From: Anaerocolumna xylanovorans DSM 12503
Lineage (GTDB): Bacteria > Bacillota > Clostridia > Lachnospirales > Lachnospiraceae
Direction of reading: 5' to 3'
Length of the DNA: 64,000 bases
Assembly (NCBI RefSeq): GCF_900143645.1
Contig: NZ_FRFD01000004.1
Span: 186,001 to 250,000 of the forward strand
Shown here: positions 9,373 through 18,873 of the stretch, piece after piece
How positions within the stretch are numbered: position 1 is the first letter of the stretch
How the letters are laid out: each line of letters begins with the position of its first letter
Notes under the pieces: model-generated
What the model was told of the DNA's origin: nothing
The model's input: only the letters and a program-made list of their open reading frames with translations
The model's database searches: none
Translations under genes and position numbers: made by a program

Positions 9373-10221
9373 ATGTCTGATAACATTATACAATTAAACG
9401 AAAAAATAATCGAAACCGAATTAAAGGATCTAGTATGTTCCATTGTTGAGGAAACCCCTCAATGCCCTACTTGACAAAGAAGCCAATGAACTCGTCAATG
9501 CCGAGAAATATGAGCGTTCCAATGATCGTTAGGGTTACCACTCTGGTCATTACCAGAGAAATCTTGTTACTACTTCGGGTGAAGTAAAGCTGAACGTGCC
9601 AAAACTCAAGGGTATTCCGTTTGAAACAGCCATCATAGAGCGCTACCGCAGACGGGAATGCTCTGTAGAAGAAGCACCCATTGAAATGTATCTAGCTGGT
9701 GTTTCCGTTCGCCGCGTGGAAGATATCACAAAAGCTCTATGGGGAACCAAGGTATCACCGGGAACTATAAGTAACTTAAATAAGAAAGCCTATGAACACA
9801 TTGAAACCTGGCATAACCGTCCATTAAGCGGCGGAAATTATCCCTATGCCTTTGTTTTGATGGTATCTTTCTAAAGCGCCGCTGGTGAGGCGAATACGAG
9901 AATGTTTCTATCCTGATAGCCATTGCTGTAAATGAAGACGGTTATCGTGAGATAATTGGTGCATCCAAAGGCATGAAGGAGGACAGGGAGAGTTGGAAAA
10001 TCTTTCTTACTAAGTTAAAGAGCCATGGCCTCAAAGGAGTCCGCTTAATTATTGGAGATAAAAACCTTAGTATACTGGAATCCATCCCACAAGTGTTCCC
10101 TGACGCAAAATATCAACACTGTACCGTACATTTCCACAGAAATATCTTTTCGGTAACTCCACACAGTCGTATGAAATTCGTAGCTAAAATGCTGAAAGCC
10201 ATCCGCGCCCAGGAAAGTAAG
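9373..10221 (+). pseudogene. IS256-family transposase, copy A, N-terminal and central part (broken)
   Basis: It begins MSDNIIQLNEKIIETELKD and shows the typical Transposase_mut sequence (VPKLKGIPFETAIIERYRRRE, MYLAGVSVRRVEDIT, GDKNLSILES, YQHCTVHFHRNIF). Damage includes a base insertion near 9453 in a C-run, an in-frame TAG near 9529, a frameshift near 9855 just before the catalytic DG motif, and replacement of the C-terminal third by copy B after AQESKE. It cannot make an active enzyme. Confidence 0.85.
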
Positions 10222-11368
10222 GAGATGTCAATGCTCTCATGAAAGAAATGATGTCTGTTATCCTGGAAGGCAGTCTGGATGGTGAAATGGAGGAAGAGTT
10301 AGGATATTCCAAGTATGATTTTCGCAACAAAGAAACGGATAATAGCAGGAATGGTTATAACACGAAAACAATGCATACTAGTTATGGAGACATGGAATTA
10401 GATGTTCCCCGTGACCGGAGCGGAGATTTTGAACCCAAAATCGTAAAGAAATATCAGAATACGATCAGTCAGGATATGGAGGAAAAAATCATCTCCATGT
10501 ACGCAAAAGGTATGACTACAGGTGACATCGAAAGCCATATGCAGGAGTTTATGGCGTTGATATTTCGGACAGTACCATAAGTCGGATTACAGACAAGATA
10601 CTCCCTATCGTGAAAGAATGGCAGGAAAGGCCTCTGGAAGAAATATATGCGGTCGTATTTATGGATGCCATACATTTTCACGTTCGAAGTGAAGGACGTA
10701 TTATAAAAAAGGCTGTTTATATCGCCATCGGTATTGATATGAGCGGACGTAAAGATGTCCTGGGTATGTATGTAGGAGAAAATGAAAGTGCAAAGTTCTG
10801 GCTTTCTATCATGAATGGTTTAAGAAACCGAGGAGTAAAAGATATCCTGATTGCCTGTGTGGACGGACTGACTGGATTTCCTCAGGCAATTGCTGCAATC
10901 TTCCCGGAGACAGAAATTCAGCAGTGCATCATCCATCAGATTCGAAACACAACAAAGTTTGTATCCTACAAGGATATAAAGCCGCTCATGGTTGATTTAA
11001 AACGTGTTTATACTGCCCCTACCGAAGACATCGCCTTAAGCGAGTTGGATCTATTTGATGGTAAATGGGGAGAAAAATACCCTAAAATAGCAAAGTCATG
11101 GAAAGACAACTGGGTTAATCTCTCGACCTATTTCAAATATCCGGAAGCTGTCCGAAGGCTAATTTATACCACGAATGCCATTGAGGGCTTTAACCGGCAG
11201 CTCCGGAAGGTTACAAAAAGCAAAACCGTATTTCCGACCGATGACAGTCTGCTAAAAATGCTGTATCTTGCAACCATGGATATCACTAAGAAATGGACTG
11301 GCCACCATCAGGACTGGGGTCAGATACATTCCCAGTTAGAGATATATTTTGAAGAACGATTAAAGTAA
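10222..11368 (+). pseudogene. IS256-family transposase, copy B (N-truncated, one frameshift)
   Basis: It enters at a point equivalent to NALMKEMMSVILEG, so about 30 N-terminal residues are missing. A single-base loss near 10550 splits it into a 113-residue and a 252-residue frame. Conserved family motifs are present: VFMDAIHF (first catalytic Asp), CVDGLTGFPQAI (second Asp), QQCIIHQIRN and TNAIEGFNRQLRK (catalytic Glu). It differs clearly from copy A in sequence, so it is a different element. Confidence 0.87.
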
Positions 11369-11435
11369 TCCATAAATTATCAGGATTTTTCGATCGTTTG
11401 CTTGACATGTCCAAAAATCGTTTTATAATACAAAC

Positions 11436-11469
11436 AAGGGCAGAAACCTAAGAAACTGGCTCTGCCCTT
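11436..11469 (+). other. Stem-loop at the right end of IS copy B
   Basis: AAGGGCAGA and TCTGCCCTT form a perfect 9-bp stem about 70 bases after the transposase stop. No T-run follows. It may block read-through or be part of the element end. Confidence 0.5.
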
Positions 11470-11537
11470 AATAACTATCAACATATTTTACATTTAGTTT
11501 TAGAGTTTACACGGAATTTGAAACTCTCTCACAGATA

Positions 11538-11666
11538 AACAATACGATTGAACGTCTGAATCGTGAAATAAAGCAACGTACAAAAGTAGTAGGCACATTT
11601 CCTGATGGGCAGTCAGCTCTTATGCTGGTGTGTGCCCGACTTCGCCATGTAGATGGAACCCAGTAG
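11538..11666 (+). pseudogene. IS256-family transposase, copy A, C-terminal fragment
   Basis: The frame NNTIERLNREIK, TKVVGTFPDGQSALML and CARLRHVDGTQ followed by TAG is the C-terminal end expected of the copy A transposase family, including the catalytic Glu in NNTIERLNRE. It lies directly after the right end of copy B. Confidence 0.8.
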
Positions 11667-12107
11667 GGTGCAAAACTATACATGAACATGAAGCAGCTTA
11701 CATAGTAAGCTAACTACCGGTAACCAAACGGCTAATTATGATTATGCGAAAATACTTGACGGTATCGTTAAATAGATACGTCATCCCTCCGGTAATTTCT
11801 ATTCTGTGAGCTTTTCTCTCTTTCGCCATAATAATAGGCCTCCTATGAATTTATTTTATCATAGAAGACCTATTTATTTGGTGTTAAGTTACAGACTTTT
11901 CTTCACACACTTAATTTGTCTTTGTACAGCCTCATCACAATAGCAGCTAATTTCTCCTATACTCTCTAACTCTAACCATGGAAATCGATATCCTTATAAA
12001 AGCTTTCTCTTTAGATATACTGGAAAATTCATTATTACAACAGCTTTTTCAATATAATGCACTTCCTTTAAAGCCACCTCTTATACCCTCCAATAGGCAT
12101 TAGTCTA
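11667..12107. other. Spacer with relics (about 440 bp)
   Basis: No intact gene. On the minus strand a good Shine-Dalgarno (AGGAGG) precedes an ATG at 11829 that opens a frame MAKERKAHRIEITGGMTYLF; it runs into non-homologous sequence and looks like a cut-off 5' end of a gene I do not recognise. From about 11921 a degenerate copy of the arginase-fold gene 5' region follows. Confidence 0.6.
11921..12085 (-). pseudogene. Relic duplicate of the 5' end of the arginase-fold gene
   Basis: The sequence aligns with the first 50 or so codons and the leader of the gene at 1442-2245. Shared features in the same order are the leader AAAGGA, the peptide VVIMNF, the codons for CYCDEA (seen as GCTGCTATTGTGATGAGGCT here), and intervening bases with several substitutions and small indels. 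The frame is broken after about 20 codons (stop after KRKLL). It marks an old duplication whose 3' part is gone. Confidence 0.75.
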
Positions 12108-13130
12108 TTAAATATTTAATTCCTTTTGAATAATTACTATATCATTATCTACCATTCTATTAACTAATTCTTTAAATGATATATTACGAATCCATTTCAA
12201 TTTTTTCTCTGCTTTAGTGCAATCTCCTAGCAGAAGTTCTACTTCTGCAGGCCTGAAATATTGTGGATTAATTGACACTAACGTTTTCCCTGTAACTCTA
12301 TCTAATCCTACCTCATTTATTCCCATGCCTTTCCAAACTAATTCAATATTAATGCGCTGAAAAGCTATCTCCACAAATTCACGTACTGTTCTAGTTTCAT
12401 TTGTTGCTATTACATAATCATCTGGTGATTCCTGCTGTAGCATTAGCCACATTGCATAAACATAATCAATTGAATGTCCCCAATCTCTCTTAGCATTTAA
12501 ATTGCCCAACTCAATATGATCTTGCAGGCCAAATTTAATTCTAGCAACTGCATCTGTAATTTTACGTGTTACAAATTCTTTGCCACGACGTTCACTTTCA
12601 TGATTAAAAAGAATACCACAGCAAGCAAACATTCCATAGCTTTCTCGATAATTTTTGGTAATCCAGTGTCCATACACTTTAGCAACTCCATATGGACTGC
12701 GAGGATAGAAAGGTGTTGTTTCTTTTTGTGGGACTTCTTGTACTAATCCAAACATTTCACTTGTAGAAGCTTGATAAAACTTTGCCTTAGTATTTGTCAA
12801 ACGTATTGCCTCAAGCATATTTGTAACTCCGATAGCATCAATTTCAGCTGTCGTTATGGGCTGTTCCCAACTAGTTGCGACAAAAGATTGTGCCGCCAAA
12901 TTATAAACTTCATCAGCCTTAGAAACTTTCATTGCATTAATAAGTGAAACTATATCTGTCATATCTGCATATATAAACTTAATTTTATCTTTAATATGTT
13001 CAACATTACCGTAATCCAGACAACTTTTTCTTCTTATAATTCCATAAACATCATAACCCTTTTCTAATAATAATTCCGCCAAATATGAGCCATCTTGGCC
13101 TGTTACTCCAGTTATAAGTGCATTTTTCAT
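12108..13130 (-). CDS. gmd: GDP-mannose 4,6-dehydratase
   Basis: It converts GDP-mannose to GDP-4-keto-6-deoxy-mannose in the cytoplasm, with bound NADP. The protein is 340 residues, the normal size. It has the Rossmann motif TGVTGQDGSYLAE, the catalytic motifs STSEMFG and YPRSPYGVAK (Tyr, Lys), FNHESERRG for substrate binding, and the typical end NPQYFRPAEVELLLGD. The start is the ATG at 13130; a TTG one codon earlier is also in frame. It is the last gene of the glycan operon, following manC by 71 bp. Its product is the direct substrate of the perosamine-synthase-like aminotransferase in the same operon. Confidence 0.95.
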   Translation of the reverse strand: MKNALITGVTGQDGSYLAELLLEKGYDVYGIIRRKSCLDYGNVEHIKDKIKFIYADMTDIVSLINAMKVSKADEVYNLAAQSFVATSWEQPITTAEIDAIGVTNMLEAIRLTNTKAKFYQASTSEMFGLVQEVPQKETTPFYPRSPYGVAKVYGHWITKNYRESYGMFACCGILFNHESERRGKEFVTRKITDAVARIKFGLQDHIELGNLNAKRDWGHSIDYVYAMWLMLQQESPDDYVIATNETRTVREFVEIAFQRINIELVWKGMGINEVGLDRVTGKTLVSINPQYFRPAEVELLLGDCTKAEKKLKWIRNISFKELVNRMVDNDIVIIQKELNI

Positions 13131-13201
13131 CAAATCATCATCCTTTACTTTATAATATATTATATGTTATACTCCGAAATTTACAATAAAATAGTCGCTA
13201 A

Positions 13202-14272
13202 TTATATATATTCATTCCGATTACATATTTTTAAGTTATCTAAAATCTTCTTTATATCATTTGCTGATCTTTTATCGCATATTAAAGTAGCGTCTTCAGA
13301 ATCAACAATAATCAAATCTTCTATTCCGACAGTTGCTATTAATTTGTTTGCACCTTCTATAATACAATTCTTACTATTAATTGTAATAATATTTCCAGCA
13401 ACTATATTTCCAAACTCATTGGTTTTTCTGATGCGTTCTACTGCTAACCATGATCCCACATCATCCCAGCCAAATGCTCCGGGTACTGTATATATACCCT
13501 TACTTTTTTCCATAATACCATAATCTATAGAGATGGATTGAAAGTTGTAAAATTCTTTTTCTAAAGTAAATTCTTCCTCTGTTGTTCCTATCGAACTTTT
13601 AATTTTTTCAAGTCCTTTATAAATGTCAGGAAGTATTGATTTAAACTTTTCCATAATGCTGGAAACCTTCCATATAAACATTCCACTGTTCCATAAATAT
13701 TCTTCTGTCGTCAAATATTCTTTTGCAACTTCTAAATTCGGCTTTTCTACAAAACAATCTACTTCAAATGCTCGTTTATTACATCTTTCAGAATTGAATT
13801 TAATATAACCATACCCGGTTTCTGGATAGTCCGGTGTTATTCCTATTGTAACTAAATTTTCTCCCATTTCAGCAACTTCACATGCATCTTTTAATGTATT
13901 TACAAACATACTGTTATACTTGATTAAATGATCTGACGGTAGCACCATCATTATCGCATCTTCGTATTTCCTTAATATATGTATTGCACCAAGCCCTATA
14001 CATGGCGCAGTATTTCTGCCAATTGGTTCACATAAAACATTTTCTCTTGGAATCAAAGGCAATTGCTCTATTACCAAATCATAGTAATCACGATTTGTTG
14101 CAATGTAAATATCTTCCATATTTACCAATGGTAATATGCGTTCAATTGTCAGCTGAATCATGGTTTTACCATCACCAGTTAGTGACAAGAATTGCTTAGG
14201 TAAATTTTTACGGCTTTTAGGCCAGAAACGTTCACCACGACCTCCAGCCATAATTAATGCAGTTATTTTCAT
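13202..14272 (-). CDS. manC: Mannose-1-phosphate guanylyltransferase
   Basis: It makes GDP-mannose from mannose 1-phosphate and GTP. Motifs seen are the N-terminal pyrophosphorylase signature MAGGRGERFWPKSRKNLPKQF, a VLPSDH motif, the FVEKP motif (about residue 160) and WNSGMFIW. At 356 residues it has the nucleotidyltransferase domain only, without the C-terminal phosphomannose isomerase cupin seen in longer bifunctional forms. AGGAGGGG precedes the ATG. With gmd downstream it gives the GDP-sugar branch of the operon. Confidence 0.95.
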   Translation of the reverse strand: MKITALIMAGGRGERFWPKSRKNLPKQFLSLTGDGKTMIQLTIERILPLVNMEDIYIATNRDYYDLVIEQLPLIPRENVLCEPIGRNTAPCIGLGAIHILRKYEDAIMMVLPSDHLIKYNSMFVNTLKDACEVAEMGENLVTIGITPDYPETGYGYIKFNSERCNKRAFEVDCFVEKPNLEVAKEYLTTEEYLWNSGMFIWKVSSIMEKFKSILPDIYKGLEKIKSSIGTTEEEFTLEKEFYNFQSISIDYGIMEKSKGIYTVPGAFGWDDVGSWLAVERIRKTNEFGNIVAGNIITINSKNCIIEGANKLIATVGIEDLIIVDSEDATLICDKRSANDIKKILDNLKICNRNEYI

Positions 14273-14286
14273 TTTCCCCTCCTGTA

Positions 14287-14865
14287 CTATAAAATTTCTT
14301 TTTTATTGATGTAAATTGCTGCTCCTATTGCTAAACAGCCTACTATTACATTAACTGAAAATATATAAGGGCTATCTGATACTTCATTCTTTAATACAGC
14401 TAATATACTTTTTAATATGTTATATTTGAAATCTATTTGTGAGGAACTCATCTTAATTTGATCATTTGCTGAAAACCAATATGAATTTTTTTCATCAACA
14501 AGGTCGAATTTTATAATACCTTTTTTAATACTCCTGTCTACAATCAACTTATAATTTACAAGAGCGGTATTATCACTTATATTAATTGGTATACGCTCAT
14601 TTTCGAATTTTATAACATTATTTGAATCATCATATATATGGTAGGATAACAAAACATTTTCACTATAGTATTTCAAATTATTAAATATAACCTTTAACTG
14701 TATATTATGTGTTCTACCACCTTTATACTCTGATTTTTCCAATACTATTTCTACATCGTTTTGATTGTTTTCTTCGGACAAAACATTTCGACTATATAAT
14801 CCAAATGCTATAATAAGAACTATATAGCCCCAAGCAATCATTTTTATTAATACTGTTTTCTTCAT
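14287..14865 (-). CDS. Small bitopic membrane protein with an extracytoplasmic beta-sandwich
   Basis: 192 residues from the start at 14865, which has GGGAG seven bases upstream and follows the stop of the glycosyltransferase by one base; a start further up lies inside that gene. An N-terminal membrane helix (about 6-24) and a C-terminal helix (about 165-185) followed by KK enclose about 135 residues outside. The pattern LLSYHIYDDSNNVIKFE followed by KGIIKFDLVDEKNSYWFS resembles carbohydrate-binding beta-sandwiches such as the C-terminal domain of Wzt exporters. That similarity is by eye only. The exporter ATPase in this operon lacks such a domain, so this protein might help select or tether the polymer (inference). 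Function otherwise unknown. Confidence 0.65.
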   Translation of the reverse strand: MKKTVLIKMIAWGYIVLIIAFGLYSRNVLSEENNQNDVEIVLEKSEYKGGRTHNIQLKVIFNNLKYYSENVLLSYHIYDDSNNVIKFENERIPINISDNTALVNYKLIVDRSIKKGIIKFDLVDEKNSYWFSANDQIKMSSSQIDFKYNILKSILAVLKNEVSDSPYIFSVNVIVGCLAIGAAIYINKKEIL

Positions 14866-14866
14866 T

Positions 14867-16531
14867 TTATGCTCCCGCCTTACTGCGTTCAATAAAATAT
14901 TCAAATGCTTTTACATATTCTTCTCCTACATCTGTCCAAGTACGTTTATTTAAATCATCAAATAAAATCTTTTCATTTTCATATAACTCATCCAAATGAA
15001 ATAAACCATATTCTATCTTAGCCGCCATATCCAGATAATTATAAGGATCAAAAAAGTATTTTTCTAGTTCATACCCTTCTACTACTTCCATAACTTGTGG
15101 TATTTTACTCATAACGGATGGTGTGCCTACTGACATGCCTTCTCCAAATGTAAATGGAAATCCTCCTTCATACAAAGTTGGGTTTACCACTAATTTGGCA
15201 CAACTGTACAATGCTCCAAGCTGTTGACTTGTAACGCTATGAAAACATAATATATCATATTGTAGGCGATTTTCATATATGTATTCTTTAATTTCCGGAA
15301 AAATATTTATATTGCAGGTCAAGAATAATTTTATAGTTATAAATTTTTTACGTAATAAATATTCATAAGCTTTGATGAGATTAAAAATATTTTTATTTCC
15401 GCGTATTTGTGATGCATAAAAAATATACTCGACATCCTGAAAAGCGAACATCTTTCTTCCTGAAGATATATAGTCCTTTTCGTTTATGATATTATTTGCT
15501 ATAGTTTGTAATATCATTCTGGAAAACTGATTTTGTATGTTTTTAGCATCAATTAAAATTTTATTACCACCAGATATCTCTAACGATTCTCTCATATCAT
15601 TAATTGCATGTGGTATTGCTATTACATTGTCTTCATTCTTTCCAAATTGATTAACTACTAATGTATTTTTTAGATATTCACAATATGTAATAAAAAATTG
15701 TCCTCCCTGTATTGTTTTTCTTACCTCGTCTGTTCCATTTTTTACCCCTTTAAGATAAGAAAAATTTGTTGCATATTCAGCAGTTACTAAATCTGGTGCA
15801 CAAACAACTCTATTACCTTGTATCTTATTAAATTCCGGCCAAAAAGCCATAGGACTATACCAAATATCTGCTGGCTCCTTCATATTTTTAATCTTTCTGA
15901 TAATATCATTTGCCACATCTTCTCTTATTTTATATAATATTTTATTCTCTGTCAAATATCTTTGCTCTAAATGGCTATATAATGAACGAAAGATAAAGTT
16001 TCTATTTTTTATATAAGAAAATACCTTTTTTATCCCTATCGCTTTTACTTCAAAATGAAACAGCTTGTTTATTGCCTTTATTAATAAAGTAAATATACTT
16101 AAAAGAAGCAAGAATGGTAAAAAGATAACTCCAATTAAAATAGTTAGAAATATTAAACACATAAGAACGAAATCATTTTTCATTAATAATATAAAATCAA
16201 ATATTTTATCAACTTTTTTTATAGCGACTATCTTAAAAATAGATTTCTTTACTTTTCTTTTTTTTCCTTTTCTCTCTAAATATTTTAAGTATCGTTTTAT
16301 CATAATTGGCTCTGCTTCTGAGACCAATAGCTCTACTCTACTTTGATCAATATTTTCTTCCTCGAATAACTCTTCTATAGCATTTACAACCCATTTGGGA
16401 CAAGCAATAACCACCTGATGCTTATTATTTACAAAAGATTTAACTATGTATGATAAATACCTTCCTAGCCCCTCTTGTTTTAGAGAAAAATTTTTCATCG
16501 GATGATATGCTATATATATACCAATTTTCAT
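14867..16531 (-). CDS. GT4-type glycosyltransferase with inserted membrane segment
   Basis: 554 residues. It begins like a GT-B retaining glycosyltransferase (MKIGIYIAYHPMKNF) and ends with the family sugar-nucleotide-binding motif NPTLYEGGFPFTFGEGMSVGTP. Residues of about 115-175 are an unusual hydrophobic insert (FVLMCLIFLTILIGVIFLPF) flanked by basic stretches. This would tether the N-terminal domain to the membrane as one or two helices. No partner domain is recognised in it. Good AAAGGAAG ribosome site. It is next to the 754-residue glycosyltransferase. Confidence 0.85.
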   Translation of the reverse strand: MKIGIYIAYHPMKNFSLKQEGLGRYLSYIVKSFVNNKHQVVIACPKWVVNAIEELFEEENIDQSRVELLVSEAEPIMIKRYLKYLERKGKKRKVKKSIFKIVAIKKVDKIFDFILLMKNDFVLMCLIFLTILIGVIFLPFLLLLSIFTLLIKAINKLFHFEVKAIGIKKVFSYIKNRNFIFRSLYSHLEQRYLTENKILYKIREDVANDIIRKIKNMKEPADIWYSPMAFWPEFNKIQGNRVVCAPDLVTAEYATNFSYLKGVKNGTDEVRKTIQGGQFFITYCEYLKNTLVVNQFGKNEDNVIAIPHAINDMRESLEISGGNKILIDAKNIQNQFSRMILQTIANNIINEKDYISSGRKMFAFQDVEYIFYASQIRGNKNIFNLIKAYEYLLRKKFITIKLFLTCNINIFPEIKEYIYENRLQYDILCFHSVTSQQLGALYSCAKLVVNPTLYEGGFPFTFGEGMSVGTPSVMSKIPQVMEVVEGYELEKYFFDPYNYLDMAAKIEYGLFHLDELYENEKILFDDLNKRTWTDVGEEYVKAFEYFIERSKAGA

Positions 16532-16577
16532 TTTTCTTCCTTTCTTTTTATATTTTTCATATTATTCTGAATTATCA

Positions 16578-18842
16578 TCAAATAGGTAGGTAACTACGCA
16601 TTACTTGATATATATCTGTACATAGCTGATCATTTGTTATAATATGCTTTTCCAGTTCTTCCCTTGATGGTATGTCCCACTTTCTTTTGCTTTCTTCCTG
16701 TTTTTTAATTAAGTCTGCTAAACCATCTACATCGTTATTTTCAAAAAACTGCATATTCATTTTTGTTTTCTCATCCATATTTCTCATAGCTGGATAATCA
16801 CAAGATAAAGTAGGTACTCCTAACATAGCCGCATCAAATGCAGTTCCGTTTCCATTATCAGCGCAACCAGGGTGTAAAAAGAACTTTGCATTTTTTAACG
16901 TTTTAAGATATGTACTTTTGGGCATATTTCCCAATATTTCCATATTTTCTTTTAAAGATTTATTGGTTTTTATAACATCACGTATTTCATTAACATAGGA
17001 ACTTCCAGCTGCAGCTTTACTTGACTTAAACATTTCTGTATCTGCACCTGTTATTATACATTTCAACTTACCTCCGCTTTCATAATATTTTATCAATGCA
17101 TTTAAAGCAAATATATGATTTTTATGAACGCTTGGATTTGTTGACCAGATAAAATACTCACCAATATCACTTAACCATTCTTTATCTTTTTCAACATCAC
17201 CTATTGATCCAAAAAAAAGAGGTATAAGGTTCGTTCGACATTTCTCAATTCCTGCATACTGTATACTTTCTGTTTTTACTACATTTGTTGTTGTAAAATT
17301 AGATATAGACATTCTTGCAACATCTAAGAAACTTTTATCTACTATACCATTCATTATACGAGGTACGTAACGCTGGATATAATCATGTAAAATCAACGCA
17401 TAAGGAACAGTACTGTATAATTCCCCATGTATTCGATCAGCAGTAAAAAGAAGGCAGTCACAATCCTCAAAATAAGTAATACCATCATTCATATTCACAT
17501 ACTTCTCATTTAAGCCTTCAAAATTATACCCTTGTATTGACAAAGCTTCTTCTATTCTTTCTTTTCCAAACTCTTCCCATTTGTAAGAACGTATGGGTAT
17601 GAACTTATCTCTTAATTCCTTAAAATATTCTTTTTTTTCATAATTTACATGCTTCACATGCCCAAATACTATCTCCAAATTATTACCTGAGATTTCAGCC
17701 CCTCTTTTTATTGCAAGTATTAAACGAATAGTATAATCTAATACCCCTCCAGTATATTCACCTGGCATTATTACAGCTAATTTTTTAACTTTGCTGTTAT
17801 TAACATTTGTCTTTAACGGTTTTTTGATAACTGACAGGACTGTACTCCAACTATAAATATTCTTTTTATATATACTCTCAACTAACTCATCTTGTTCTCT
17901 ACATATTATTTTTATAATTTTTTTATCCCGATTGATAATTTTCTTGCACAATCTTCTTGCTTTTTCTATAGTATTACATCTACCTAAAAACTTCTCTGTA
18001 TTAAATATATCAAGATAACCTCCGCTCATAAACACGACTGGTATACCAATCTGAAAAGCTTCAAATAAATAAAAAGGTATTTCTTTCTCATCGCCTGACA
18101 TATAAAAAAGCACCTTATAGTCTTTTAAATAGTCCTCATAATTTTCTACAGATATAACCTTTTTATTATTATTAATTGGTATTAACTGTTTTCCTATTAT
18201 ATCATACGAAAAATCCTTAAATTCTTTTTCAAATTTTTTATAATTTTCACCAGCTAAATAATCAGATTTTATCTCTGGACAAATAAAAATAATATCTTTA
18301 TTTTTACTTTCAACTTTTATTGAATCATTTATTTTGGGTAAAATAAATGGTAATTCCAACATACATTCCGAGCTTATTATATCGTTACAATCTAAAATCT
18401 TTCCGGATAATAAAGAAACATAAAATCTATCTTTCAATTTTTCAATATTTTTTAATGCCCAAAATCCAAGATTATCTTTCACCCATTTAGTGATGTTCAT
18501 TTTCGATGAATACCTTAATGGGCGTAAAATAATCTTTTTTGTATAAAATAAAATTAAACATTGCATCAAATATTCATTACAATCCAAAAGAAAAACATCA
18601 AAATATTCATCAATTAACTCTATAATCTTCCTTTCTAATATTCCAGAAAAGAAATCGATATTATTGAGCTCTTCTAAAACATTTTCCGGCAAAGCGAGTC
18701 TCTTATCATAATTATAAGTAACAATAGAATTCGCGCTAATAATTGGCTTTTTAGGTATAAAAACAGAATGCCCTTGCTTTATCAACGCCGGTACTTCGTT
18801 TTCTACAAGCCATCTATTATTAAATGCAAAAAAAATCCTCAT
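16578..18842 (-). CDS. Tandem (two-domain) GT4 glycosyltransferase
   Basis: 754 residues made of two GT-B halves. The first (about 1-345) is divergent; it ends with LFEAFQIGIPVVFMSGG, a weak version of the Glu-containing donor-site motif. The second (about 350-754) starts VKKLAVIMPGEYTGGVLDYTIR and has FIWSTNPSVHKNH and NGNGTAFDAAMLGVPTLS as the donor site. Such fusions usually add two linkages or one with a regulatory half. The first half lacks the typical E(x7)E spacing, so it may be non-catalytic (inference). It lies between the exporter ATPase and the 554-residue glycosyltransferase. Confidence 0.82.
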   Translation of the reverse strand: MRIFFAFNNRWLVENEVPALIKQGHSVFIPKKPIISANSIVTYNYDKRLALPENVLEELNNIDFFSGILERKIIELIDEYFDVFLLDCNEYLMQCLILFYTKKIILRPLRYSSKMNITKWVKDNLGFWALKNIEKLKDRFYVSLLSGKILDCNDIISSECMLELPFILPKINDSIKVESKNKDIIFICPEIKSDYLAGENYKKFEKEFKDFSYDIIGKQLIPINNNKKVISVENYEDYLKDYKVLFYMSGDEKEIPFYLFEAFQIGIPVVFMSGGYLDIFNTEKFLGRCNTIEKARRLCKKIINRDKKIIKIICREQDELVESIYKKNIYSWSTVLSVIKKPLKTNVNNSKVKKLAVIMPGEYTGGVLDYTIRLILAIKRGAEISGNNLEIVFGHVKHVNYEKKEYFKELRDKFIPIRSYKWEEFGKERIEEALSIQGYNFEGLNEKYVNMNDGITYFEDCDCLLFTADRIHGELYSTVPYALILHDYIQRYVPRIMNGIVDKSFLDVARMSISNFTTTNVVKTESIQYAGIEKCRTNLIPLFFGSIGDVEKDKEWLSDIGEYFIWSTNPSVHKNHIFALNALIKYYESGGKLKCIITGADTEMFKSSKAAAGSSYVNEIRDVIKTNKSLKENMEILGNMPKSTYLKTLKNAKFFLHPGCADNGNGTAFDAAMLGVPTLSCDYPAMRNMDEKTKMNMQFFENNDVDGLADLIKKQEESKRKWDIPSREELEKHIITNDQLCTDIYQVMRSYLPI

Positions 18843-18873
18843 GCTATTCCCTTTCTTGGTCTAATTCTTTAGG

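Larger units (their letters stand above)
9280..11700 (+). mobile_element. Composite of two nested, degenerate IS256-type elements
   Basis: An IS256-like transposase (copy A) reads from 9373 to about 10221 and resumes at 11538-11666. Between these parts lies a different IS256-family transposase (copy B), lacking its own N-terminal part. This indicates insertion of B into A with loss of sequence at the left junction and of roughly 60 codons of A. Both genes carry frameshifts. Neither outer boundary can be set exactly; the probable right end of B, with GAGTTTACACGG, falls near 11501-11530. Confidence 0.75.

Noticed and set aside
13095..13523. 142-codon plus-strand frame over the gmd-manC junction
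   Set aside because: Shadow of manC and AT-rich spacer; no ribosome site.
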